From Sporodiniella umbellata (lineage: Eukaryota > Mucoromycota > Mucoromycetes > Mucorales > Rhizopodaceae), in NCBI GenBank assembly GCA_025677835.1, contig JAIXMR010000080.1, positions 1-64,000 of the forward strand: 64,000 bases of DNA. Direction: 5' to 3'. Numbering within the stretch: position 1 is the stretch's first letter; the number at the start of each line of letters is the position of its first letter. The notes under the pieces were generated by a model. The model did no database searches. It saw nothing but the letters and a program-made list of their open reading frames with translations, and was not told the origin of the DNA. The translations under genes were made by a program, and so were the position numbers. Shown here in pieces: positions 1 through 10,537 of the stretch.

Positions 1-1435
1 AACACTACCCCGATCCCAGGGAGGTTTAGGGCTCTGGACCCTCTAATGCAAATGAAAGCCCTTCAGTGGAGATGGCTGGTTCCGACTATGCTCGAATATG
101 ATGGGCTACAGAACATATCAAACAATATGATCCTTTGCTTTACCCAGCGTAAAATACTCCCAGTATTTACTTCAATCTACTTCGGTACCATGCCCGGCTT
201 GCCCCTCTAAAACCGGTTTGCGCGCCTTACTCTTCCCTTCCTTCCGATCTCACCGCTTTTCAGAACATTCATTACACTGTTTCTCCTCTCTGTTCTCCGC
301 ATTGAAAACTGTTTTGCCCTCGCTGCCCCAGCACTGCTCGATCAATCCCAACACCACCCTCTCCACTCCATTGAGTACACTGATTCATCCTGGTAAGAAG
401 CTGGCAATTTTCCCTCCACAGATAGACTACACACTCTCTCTCCCCTCTGTGTATTTACAAAAAGCCTTTCATCGCCTGACAGGTGATCACATCTTGATCC
501 TCGATCAATCTACATTTTCATTACGTCTTAGGACCTTCTCTTCGACCGAGATACGCTACCACACCAAGACTAATAAAACTATTATTAACCTCCTCCGGGA
601 AGGGCGCATAAGTCTCTCTCCACTAGTCAATCTCCACAAGACATACCCAGACTCTTCAACTGCACAAGTAGATTTTCTACCGATATTTCTATCCATTTGG
701 AAAGTCAACTCTGTTCGGTTACTAACGGCTGAGATGATTAAACCTACCCCTAGGACATTTAGACTTTTCATAAGCCAACGAAAGACACTCGAGGTATCAC
801 TGAAATCTACTGCAAGTGTCCAGTCCAACATGGATCTTGCAGCTAAGCAAATCCCTTGGTCACTATTTTGGTCACAAAAAATTCCACTAAAAGCCAGAAC
901 AATTTGGTATAAAATCCTTCATCGTTCTATTCCTCATACTGGTCTGCTACACAAATTTCTATCGACCAAATTCCAATCCGACTTGTGCCCTCTTTGTGAG
1001 AAAGAAAAAGACTCTTTGATTCATTTCCTATACACCTGCCCAAAAATAGTCCCCGTTTGGCAACAGACCGCACACACCTACTTCGATGACAACTGGTCAC
1101 CCTGTATATGGTTCTTCCTTTCAGACTTACACATAGCTGTCACACACCTAACCGCCTTTCCTCCTAGGCATCCGAAAACTACGTCTGTGATCCAACTGTC
1201 CTCAGCCCAAATAATAGCTTGTACATTACAAGCAATATGGTCTGCTCGTTGGCTTCACATTTTTCACCAGATCCCTTTCACAACCTCCACAGTTTTCGCT
1301 CAAATGCAAAAGCTCATTCTCCAGCTCCACTCTGAACTCCAGCTGTGTCACGACATATGATAAATGATTTTGGATTCCTTGTTGCCAAGAACTGAATCGT
1401 TTAATGTCGACCCCACAAAAAAAAAAAAAAAAAAA
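1..1435 (+). mobile_element. 3' end of a LINE-type non-LTR retrotransposon (frameshifted, poly-A tail)
   Basis: The open frame at 218-1360 encodes the C-terminal tail of a LINE reverse-transcriptase polyprotein. It carries a zf-RVT zinc-binding motif around 980-1060: C-P-L-C, then a histidine, then a cysteine four residues later (H-F-L-Y-T-C). Upstream, frame 1 (1-210) also reads as retroelement protein and ends in TAA at 208-210, while the downstream frame is +1, so the copy has at least one frameshift and is probably dead. The frame has no good ATG of its own, since the first codon usable as a start is TTG at 218. The protein stop at 1358-1360 is followed by a short 3' UTR and an A-tract at 1418-1435, as expected for target-primed insertion. 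The element continues left of the window, so the reverse transcriptase core is not visible. Confidence 0.8.
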
Positions 1436-1773
1436 TTATTATTATTACTATATTTATTCTTTAATAGTCTATTGGACTTTAAATAAACCAGGATTTCTCT
1501 GAAATCCCCTAAAAAAAAAAAAAAGAAGGCATTCTAGGTTACACAAACAATCTGAAAAGAAACAAAAAACCAAAGGGATTGTAGTGACTGGATAGGTCTA
1601 TATATTATAAAAGAGAAGAAGTACTAGTAAGAATCTATCTATTATTAAAGTTGGGTCGTCTCTCATTACGTGGTAACTTTCTGCAACTTTGATAATATTA
1701 AATCGATTGCGGAAATCAAATGTCTGTAAAAAACTATTTTTTTTTTTTTTTTTTCAAAAGAAAACTACGTAAA
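1436..1773. other. AT-rich spacer between LINE tail and next gene
   Basis: A TTA-repeat stretch follows the LINE poly-A tail directly (1436-1450) and a second A-run lies at 1511-1524. A T-tract at 1738-1754 sits just upstream of the next gene. No coding region is supported. Confidence 0.5.
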
Positions 1774-3641
1774 ATGCATAAAGAGATTGTCAAAAACTAT
1801 TTAGAGTCTACAGAAATCCCAAACTTTGTTCACTTTGGCAAAAAATGTAAAAGCGAAATTGGCAACAGCTTCTACAAAAAAAAGTTGGATACATCCCTAA
1901 GTTTCCAAGAATACTGGAGAAACTGCTATAATCAAGGCATAATTACTACGCGACCCAAAGAAAACATTGCTTCAAAGCGGAAAGGAATAATTTCTCCTTT
2001 CAAGGCTGCTTTTGAAGTCTATAGTAACAATAACGCCAGTTTTGAAAACTTTGAGTACCAATCGATGAGAACGCTATCTGCCTTTTCAGAAAGTAGTTCA
2101 CTTATTTTAACAAACATGCTAAAGCAAAAGCAAAAGGAGCAGGGCGACAGTTCTGAGCGAGAAACTGAGCAAGAGCTTAGCCCAACTGAAACGGAAGTCG
2201 AACAGGAAGAGGAGCAAGGGCGAGAGGCTGATCCAGAAATAGAATATGAGGGCAAAAAAAAAGATAAAGAGGAATTTTATTGGCTCAACGAGAGGACCAT
2301 ATTAAGAGCTATAAAGATTCAAGTAGAGAGGCTTATATGTAAGAAAAAAGTCAATGTTGGAACTATAGACAGTCTAGATTGGAAAGCTTTGGATGGCAAT
2401 AAGCTGTCAGTTCAGTTGTTAAAAGCAGCTAAATCCATTCTAAGACAATCCAATATTAGTGCAACGGAAACAGAGTATCTGAAGTAAGTTGAGCGCATTT
2501 TTCATTTGCCAGCAGTGTTTTAATGGTCGTGAATAGGCTATGTGTATCCAACATAATTAGTTTTGTTGTTCCTGGGTTTACGACTCTCAACAAAAAATAC
2601 ATTGACAACGATTTGCTTTCAGAAATTCAAAATGTAAAATACACGGACCATTTTTGTTTGGAAAGTAGTTGCGAATCCGCTATCAATGAAGTTTTTACGA
2701 GTATTGAAGGTTTTAGATTTGAGTAAGTTGTTCAAGTTTGATAGAAAGAGAACTTTAACTTTTTCCTAGTAAAAATAGAAAAAGAGCTGTAAAACATCTC
2801 GACAAGTTACAATATGAGGAAGGAAACATTGAGAGTACAAAATACCAAGTTGCTCGAATATTAAAAGATGTGTAAACTGATCGTCAATTTGCTTTGAAAA
2901 AAAAAAAAAAAAAGACTTACCTATTGCTTTTATTTCAGGATTTTTAACATGAACGTCTTTGGCGGTGACGAAAAAGACTTATCAGAGTTTACGTATATAC
3001 GAAAGTTTGAACAGATCCTCGATGTAATCTTCGAAGACAGCAATATAGTGATGAAGGAGTAAGCGAACTACAATATGTTTATAGCAAGTGTTAAATATGA
3101 TATAGTGGAGAATCTGGTTGTCAGGCCACTAAAAACAACAAAATTCTTGACTTGGATTTAAACGATTGTGAAATTTCAAGAAAAGTTGACTTAATTTTTA
3201 TCCACAAAAGAGATCAAGTAAATTTAGAACTATCGAATGTCGAGTTCAAAAAAAGTGGAGCGTCAAAACAGACAAAGATGTGCCAGCACTCAAAAAATGC
3301 AAGAATCAATGCCTGTATTTTTAACGACCTCATGGTCCTACGGTTGAGCCAAAACACCAAATTAATAACAATTGATTGGAATGGTAAATTAAGCGACAAG
3401 ATTATAGCATTATTGAGGTACTAACTCTTATCTTGCGTTAAAAGGAAGATATGGATATCTTTATGAGCTTTGCAAGATTAAAGACTGTATAATTGCAAGG
3501 GCAGCCTCCCCTCTATTCATACCTAAGCGTCTCGATGAAATAATTGAGTTTAAAGAAACATTATTAAGTCTGTATAAATGGAAGGTAGGAAAACCTCATA
3601 CACATGTGCCAACGATTCTGACAAGTATTAGGCACATATGA
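1774..3641 (+). CDS. unknown-family protein with a PD-(D/E)XK nuclease-like core, six exons
   Basis: My model joins 1774-2483, 2513-2722, 2770-2871, 2939-3058, 3106-3417 and 3449-3641, and gives exactly 548 codons plus TGA. The five introns are 29, 47, 67, 47 and 31 nt. I start at the ATG at 1774 because the upstream in-frame ATG at 1720 would force a poly-phenylalanine run encoded by a T-tract. Residues about 110-170 are an acidic low-complexity linker rich in E and Q. Exon 5 has the order D409, then E427-F428-K429, then a Q/H-S-K-N-x-R-I-N segment, which is the D...ExK arrangement of PD-(D/E)XK nucleases; this is a pattern match, not a family identification. The C-terminus (G-Y-L-Y-E-L ... 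F-I-P-K) looks globular. I recognise no named family. It could be a mobile-element-associated or Crinkler-like nuclease, given the LINE next door, but that is inference. Confidence 0.6.
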
Positions 3642-4263
3642 TTTCTTTAAAAAACAGCGCCTTACAAACCGTCATAAAACAAAAAAGGAAATACTCTTGT
3701 ATAGAAACAGTGAATATACGACTTTCGAGCCCTGAAGAAGAAGAAACAGAGTACAATTGCTCTATATTTCTTACTCCTGAAAGCAGAAGAACAAGAACAG
3801 CCAATGAATAGAAAGCCACTTTGTACAGCGTTTGGGGTTAACCTTTGTCTTTGGGAAAGTTTGCTGACTTGATGCAGCCTTACATCTGATTTGAGTCTGC
3901 AATAAATATGTATACTTGCTTTAAGAAACAGTATCATTTTTTGTTGCGTTTGCACTTATTACTATTTTGGTATTCGCTATAGACTATATCTTGCCTTCCA
4001 CCTGAGCGGTTTAAAGCCATTACTGTTTGACTATGGAAAGTATGTCAAGGTTCGTAATGTACTCGCAAAGATAAGGTTGATTCTCAGTTTATAAAGCGAT
4101 CCACACAAAAAGTTATACAAAAATTGTATAAAATGGCTTTTTTTTTCTTTTTATGGACGAACATGCTATAAAAAGAAATTACGTCGGGTAGCTGGATTTT
4201 GTTTAGCATAGTTTGTGTAAATCAAAAGAGAGCAAATTCCTTCTGTCATGTATATTTTTAGTT
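3642..4263. other. intergenic, no gene seen
   Basis: Both flanking genes end here (convergent 3' ends). Several short open frames on the minus strand have no homology that I recognise and no splice context. I see only AT-rich 3'-flank sequence. Confidence 0.5.
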
Positions 4264-7200
4264 TTATTTATAAAGCCCTGAGCCAGTGGCTAACAATTTG
4301 TTGAGTCTATAGGGTTCAGTTCTCTCTACAAATCTAATGCCTTTTGTTTCCAATTGCTCTAATATAGGGGAGTAGACATGAGGCTGAGTGGGTACCTGCA
4401 CACCTCTTTCAGGAATCTTGTTATCCAATATCAAATCTACAGTCATAGCAGCGGGAAGACCAACTGTTTCAGCCATGGCTGTGTGTTCGTCATTACCATA
4501 TTTAATCAAAGTAGATGTGAGAGTTTCCTAAATTCCTCCTGTATAAGTCTAAAGCTAAAAGACAAAAGCTGAATAGCCAAGTATGTGTATTTACCTTTTT
4601 GCCAGAGCGATGTTCTATACCAAACTCGTGGTGCATTCCTACCAAGTCTCGCTCGCCATCATTGTATTTTAACTGTTTAGCCAAGATCTGAGAGAAGTGG
4701 TCCAAAACGCTTGCTCCCTTCAAATGGTCTGGGAAGGTATCGTTTCCTGAGATCAAAAAGTCAATAGCAGACCATACTTTTTCGGCCATAGGATGATCTT
4801 TAGATACTCCCAATCTTTGAACAATTGTATCTTTAGAAACATCAGACAAAACTTTTTTAAAATAGCTTGTCTATTTGTAAAAATAAGTAATCTATTATAA
4901 TCAACCTTTTTTTTTTTTTTACCCAGTTCGTACAGTTTCCAAGGGTTGCTCCAGCATCTAAAAAGCCCAGTTGACGGAACCCATAGAGCAAGTCAGAATA
5001 TCCCTAAACTATGTATAAGTACCTTTTTTTTTTTTTTTTTTTTTTCGTGCCTATATATATATATATATGTCTATACCTGATATCTGAGCGTTCCTCTGAA
5101 CATAGTGTCCATATCGGACAAAGGACCTAAGCCGTAGACTTCAGAATATCCAAGTGAGTTACGGTTTGCTAGTCCTTCAAACACCAGCCCGGCGTAGGGT
5201 GTGCTGACTGTTGGAAAGTGTTCTTTTAACAAGTTGGCGCCAGATATGGTGTGTTTCTATTCACTTTAAATAAGTATACTTGATTTCCCCCTTTATCTTA
5301 CCTTTCCGTTATTCCAATAGGTAGCATCATTTCCGCTAGCAGTCAAGACACCACGAGGAGACCAACTGAATTTGTAGCCAAAAGGAACATTAGAAGCTTC
5401 AGGCGCTGGCAAACCGCCACACCAAGAAATGAAAGAGCGTATCTAGTAAATAGTGTGAGTGACGATTTATGTATACAAAAAATATGTCGGCGCTTACCTT
5501 GCTTCCGTTTCTCTTGGCTTCGTCAATGATTTTCATAGCAGACATATGATCAATACCAGGATCAAGGCCTACTTCGTTCATGATCAAGATACCTGCCTTC
5601 TGTGCTCTATTATTTGTTGAGTCAACATGCGAAAAAACGACTATTGTTTACCTTTGATTGAGCTCTTTCATTTCGTCTGAAACATAACTGGCAGTGACCA
5701 TGTCTTTTCTTTGTTCAATACACACATTGGCTACTTTGGTGTGTAAAAATGCGGGTACAAAACTAAAGGTGGTTTCTTTTTAGTCAATCTCCCTCTGTAG
5801 GATATATCCATGTTACCTAACAACCACATCTGCGTTACTGACAAGGCCAGATAACTGTTGATGGTCTGAAATATCTAAGCCTACAGATTGAGCATTGGGA
5901 TATTGCGACACCAAAGCTTCGGCTTCTTTTGTCACATTGCTTGCTATATATTTATATATAAAGTATAAGAGTAAAATACATAATGTATTTCTTTTTATCG
6001 TACCAACAACTATATTGACATCCGATCGCCTAGAGAGATGATTTACCAAGGGTCCAGATACCATGCCAGAACCAAGAAGCAACACAGTCTTTTTCTTCAA
6101 GTGACCTTGCTTAGAAGCAGACAAAAGACTTTGAAGACCTTCATGGGCTTTGGTAAGTTTTCCTTTGTCAGCAATAGTGCAGTGACGCAGAAGAGGAGGA
6201 AGCTTCTCGAGAGGTACATCAGCAGGTTGAACGACCATTTGCTCAATAAGAGGGTAGAGCTTTTTGCTGAAATACTGACTGCTCTCTACAGGCAATTCTG
6301 CAGGCAATATATCTATCCCCATCACCTGCATACCACTTTTCTCGACGCTATAGAGCAAAATCGGAATCTTAGCTTAAAAAAAAAAAAAAAAAAAAGATCG
6401 AGTATATAATTACTTTTTGTGTTCCAGATTTTGTATAGCATCATAGTAAAAGAAGCCATCGTCTACAGGAGTATTGTGCGAAAGACATTCAAAAGCACCT
6501 CTTACATCGCAGACAACATCACCCAAGCTCATCATTTTTCCTGGTTTGATGGCACCACTGATCTTTTGTCTTTCGATTTCTTCCAGTTGTTTGTTGGTGA
6601 GCGTTCTAGGATATTTTTTATCCCAGTAAGCGCCTGTCATTACACAGTTAACATAGGGAGCGACCTAAATAGTTTTGTGGGTAAGTAAAGGCTGATGATG
6701 ATGATGATGATGGTTATTATTATTTTGGTATATATGGATTACAGATTGATGAAAGTTTGATTTGTATCTGTTAGGGTTTGTAAAGTAGTCATCAGCTACT
6801 TCCAAAGGTTTGTTTCCATCCTTGGTAACAATATAGTCCTCCACGCCCAGCTGAGTAGCGTAAAGCTTTCTTAGGTTAGGATCTAAACAAACAGCTAAGC
6901 TCATCTGTTCAAAAGTATATTTAGCTTACTCTTGTCGTTTACGATTTTTTCCAAATCTTTAGCAGGAACAAATTCGTGGGGCAATTCTCTAAAGATTTCC
7001 ATAGCACCCTTATTAAAGACGTATTTAGACCCTACTCTAATTGCTATCGTTCTGTTTTACCTGAGCTACATTTCCATAGCCTGTGAAGGCAAAAATGAGA
7101 GGGCCAAAGTCTTTGGGAGTTCCGTTTTGCATAATCATGTTACCTACGCCATGCAAAGCTAATTTAGCTTGAGACAAAGTAGGGTAGTTGTGTGCCATAG

Positions 7201-7897
7201 ACATGTACTAGGGAAGAAGGGATCAACACATCAGTCTGTGAATTTTGGTTTTTACCATAAGAGGCGTGCTGTAGCCCATACCCAGAAAGCGATGGCCCAT
7301 ACCATGGAGTGTATCAATCATGCCTGCATTTCCAGCAAATTTGCCAAAAGCAACCAGTCGTTTGCCCGTTTCGTCTGTCATAAGTTCGTAGTCCATCAGA
7401 CGAATATTCTACATTTTCCCACGGAGTCTATGTTAATGGGCAAAAGGAACTGGGGGAAGGTGGTACATACCTTGTCAAGTATGGATTGAAGCATCGGCAT
7501 ATTTTTTTCATTCCCTTTATGGGTGTGGGAAAAAAACAGATAGGTTTTGTCTGGCAGGAGAGACTGCTCAGGCACCTCTTTAATTCCAAGAATAATATCA
7601 GCCTTCGAGAGATCCTCGCTAACGATGGCTCCAGCCTATTTGTTTTCTCTAAGTCTCTTTTTCTCTTTGTTTCTTCCGTACCCTTTCATAAGTTTCGGTT
7701 GGAAAAATTCGCTTTGTGCTTGGCTGAATATAGACTTTGGTTCCAGTGTCTTTAATCAGCAGTTTGACATGATCTGGAGAAAGAGGGGCTCGACGTTCCC
7801 ATCGACTCTTATCTTCTCTTCGAATGCCAATTGTAGCGTAGTAGTGTCTTTGCACAAGCAATTGTTTCTTGCCACGCTTGACAAGATTGGATAGCAT
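4264..7897 (-). CDS. AASS: alpha-aminoadipic semialdehyde synthase (bifunctional lysine-ketoglutarate reductase / saccharopine dehydrogenase)
   Basis: Sixteen exons give 927 residues in frame, close to the roughly 926 of animal AASS. Exons on the minus strand: 7897-7682, 7635-7471, 7408-7256, 7207-7061, 7008-6930, 6882-6743, 6664-6414, 6347-6004, 5943-5817, 5762-5652, 5606-5498, 5442-5302, 5256-5077, 5003-4923, 4870-4595 and 4527-4264. The N-terminus is basic and hydroxylated like a mitochondrial presequence, followed by [15 protein letters not shown]. The LKR half shows F-F-S-H-T-H-K and [11 protein letters not shown]. The SDH half shows [19 protein letters not shown] and [12 protein letters not shown] joins lysine and 2-oxoglutarate to saccharopine; SDH splits this to glutamate and aminoadipate semialdehyde. 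Yeast-type fungi carry these as separate biosynthetic enzymes (LYS1, LYS9), so the fusion points to a catabolic, probably mitochondrial enzyme. Confidence 0.95.
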
Positions 7898-8604
7898 TTC
7901 ACCTTTTGTTTTTCTAGTAGAAAAAAATGTAAAGAAAAGACAAAAACAAAAAAAAAAAAAGAAAGCTAAAAACCAAGCTACTCTTTATTCAATTCACTAT
8001 TTAATAACCAAAAAAAAAAAAAAAAAAAAAAAAAAATCTCACGATCAAGCTCACGGGATGAAGGCATTGTTATCCTTAAGCTTTAAGTTACACAAGCCCG
8101 TCAAAGAAATAAACTTTTAAAGAGGGTTACATTGTTAATCTTGTTTTTTTTTTTTTTTCTGTAGCCAGATGATAGATCATATCTAGTCCGAGATGCAGAT
8201 ATGAATAAATCGTGTTGGTTGTAGAGTAGGCTAGAAATACCCGTGCATTCTGCAATCAGGGGAAGGGTGTGTTATTGCAGTTGAACTATGATCCGATAGG
8301 AATAGGAGTGTGAAAAATAAAAACAAAAACAAAAGGGCAACATTTTGTTTCTAGGAAAATGGCAAATCCCAAACCCCCCCCTTTTTTTTTTCAACCCACG
8401 TAGCGGCAGCTGGCCTCACTCTACAAAAAATCCAAATGGATTTACTAAAGGTTCTGCGTTTCTTAAACATACATGCAATCGCTCTTTAGTGTCTCAAAGC
8501 AGTCTTGTTGACTAGATTTTAAGCTAATGCACATACAGGTTACATAGGACTATTGTATGGATCCAAAACGTAAAGTAGAAGAAAAGAGAGAGAGCTTTAT
8601 GTTC
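7898..8604. other. upstream region of AASS, homopolymer-rich
   Basis: This stretch holds the AASS promoter and the 3' flank of the glutaredoxin-like gene. It contains A-runs at about 7950-7962 and 8010-8036, a T-run at about 8145-8158 and a C-run followed by T at about 8375-8390. Short frames across the A-runs give lysine homopolymers and are not believable genes. Confidence 0.5.
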
Positions 8605-9130
8605 TCAATCCATAGGTACGTTTATCTTATATGTCTTTTTGATTAACTTTGCAAAATCTGTATATCCGCCTACAGCTTCCATCTGGTTACTATCGCACCC
8701 TTGATAAATAAAAGGGGATGTCTTGTGAGTCGTATTAAATTCCTATCAACCCAACTTAGTAGACTTACATTGACGCTTTCTTTTCTCTTTTTTTTTTTTT
8801 TTTTTTTTTTAAAAAAAATAAAAAATTAGACAAAAACCTTTTGCAACTCTTTTGATCGCTCCGCCCACTGGTCTTTTATGTAAGCACTGACGTCCATTTT
8901 GACATTAGGGTGTTTGGCTGTCAGACGTTCACCAGCCTCTACTGCGGTTGTGAAATAAGAACAGGTTAAAAACCCTTCCTTTTAAAGAAAAAGGTTAAAC
9001 CACTTGAGCTATGTTAAAAGATGGCTATTTTTGTACTTACAATGTGATAGCATTGCGTTTTTTGAGGAATCTCATCCAGTCCTTGATTACTAGAGACAGA
9101 ATCTTTCTCAAACCAAGAAAATAGTCCCAT
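8605..9130 (-). CDS. small glutaredoxin-like (thioredoxin-fold) protein
   Basis: Four exons (9130-9041, 8978-8838, 8786-8769, 8742-8605) give 128 residues in frame. Exon 3 is only 18 nt and the last intron only 26 nt (8743-8768). The order of features matches a glutaredoxin: C-S-Y-F in the active-site position, a T-S-P segment as the cis-proline loop, then G-G-Y-T-D-F before the last helix. A single cysteine in the C-x-x-F motif would make it monothiol-like. Overall identity to known glutaredoxins is low in my reading, so the fold is better supported than a specific reaction. The micro-exon acceptor was chosen because only an 18-nt exon keeps the frame. It is divergent from METTL4, with 81 bp between the two start codons. 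Confidence 0.55.
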
Positions 9131-9211
9131 AGTGTCAAAGTGAAAGAAAAAACAACAAGGGGCAGTGTAATTTTTTTTTTTTTCTTATTTTTTTTTTTTT
9201 TTTTTTTTGAC

Positions 9212-10482
9212 ATGACGCTAGACGTGGTGGATGCTGAGGAATGCTTTTCTAGAAGTTTGGCTCCTTATAGGTTGATCCAAGGAGAATTCAACGTGACCAA
9301 GCCGTATTTTCATAGTAATCCAAACCACCCAAAGAAGAAAAGAAAGAAGAGTGTGACCAATGAGGGTACTGCAGAGCGACATGAGGAACTGAGACCTTTA
9401 TTGACAGAATGTTTAACTGATCTCAAAACGATCTGGAAAACAAAGGAGCCTTTTGAAGCAGAAAAAAAGGAAGGGAAGAATGAGATTGATTTTCCTTCAA
9501 TACAGTCCATGGTAGAAGCTGCTCATGTAAGATTCACACAAGAGCAGACACTTGAATTAGTAGATCTGTCTTTGCAAAATTACAATCTAGATATATTTTC
9601 TATTTTCAACAAATTGTACATAAATCCTACCGCAGAGCTAAAGCAGTTGGAGATCACACCTACTGCAACCTACCTGATACCTCCTCTTTCATCTTTTATC
9701 ATGGGATCCATGACAGATGATAGTCTACAACACTTGAGCGAGTATGGTATGTAAAGAGAGCCAGCCTATACTTGTTTCTTTGCCAATTTGCCTTTTTTTT
9801 CCCTTCATTCTCTAGTCTCTTCATCAGGCAAAGCAGATCTGATTGTAATGGACCCTCCTTGGCCAAATAAGAGTGGTAATGCGATAGCAAGATTTTTTTT
9901 TTTTTTTTTTAAAAAAGTGTTATTAGTTCACAGATCTTCAAAGTACGAAACACAGGATATATACGATTTGTTTGGTTTACCTATCAAAGACATGATCCAA
10001 GACGACACCCTAGTGGCTGTCTGGGTCACCAACAAACCAAAATTCAGGGCGTTTATTATCAATAAACTGTTTCCCTCGTGGCAGCTGGAATGTGTCAGTG
10101 AATGGGTTTGGCTAAAACTAACCACCCAAGGTGAATGTATCTTTCCTTTGGATTCAGAGCATAAAAAGCCCTATGAACAGCTAATCATTGGCCAACGTCA
10201 GAAGAAGAATGCTTTACCAGAAAAACATGTCATTGCCAGCGTACCTAGTCTTCGTCATTCGAGAAAGCCCCCTCTCGGTGGTAATATTCAACTGGCTAAA
10301 GTACTATCTCACGTTTCTTTTTTTTTTTTTTTTTAGATGTACTGGCTCCTTTTCTAGCCAAAAAAGAAAGGCATTTATGCTTGGAGTTGTTTGCTCGGTG
10401 CTTAACTCCTGGTTGGATTAGTTGGGGCAATGAATGCTTAAAGTTTCAACATGTTGAATACTTTGAAAAGGAAGCCTTGTAA
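9212..10482 (+). CDS. METTL4: METTL4-type adenine-N6 methyltransferase (MT-A70 family)
   Basis: Exons 9212-9746, 9816-9875, 9927-10280 and 10337-10482 give 364 residues in frame. The MT-A70 catalytic tetrad D-P-P-W is at residues 191-194, followed by N-K-S-V. Further blocks match METTL4: a W-V-T-N segment, F-P-L-D-S-x-H-K-K-P-Y-E, S-V-P-S-L-R-H-S-x-K-P-P-L, and the end P-G-W-I-S-W-G-N-E plus F-Q-H-V-E-Y-F. Known METTL4 proteins methylate adenine N6 in DNA or in snRNA/cap-adjacent adenosine. The ATG at 9212 follows a T-tract that would otherwise be read as polyphenylalanine. Exon 2 is only 60 nt and holds the catalytic motif, flanked by a T-rich 51-nt intron. The stop lies 55 bp from the stop of the convergent next gene, so the 3' UTRs must overlap. 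Confidence 0.93.
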
Positions 10483-10537
10483 TCCAAGGTGTTTTTATTA
10501 TGCTTGTTATTATTTGTAATGGGATGTTATGTACACT

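Noticed and set aside
556..831. Minus-strand ORF inside the LINE
   Set aside because: It is an antisense shadow of the zf-RVT-containing frame, with no motif of its own.
3628..3955. Two overlapping minus-strand ORFs after the orphan nuclease-like gene
   Set aside because: They overlap its last exon or 3' flank, contain homopolymer-derived F and R runs and have no recognisable domain.
6038..8120. Several plus-strand ORFs of 60-150 codons
   Set aside because: They run antisense to AASS exons whose protein is unmistakable.
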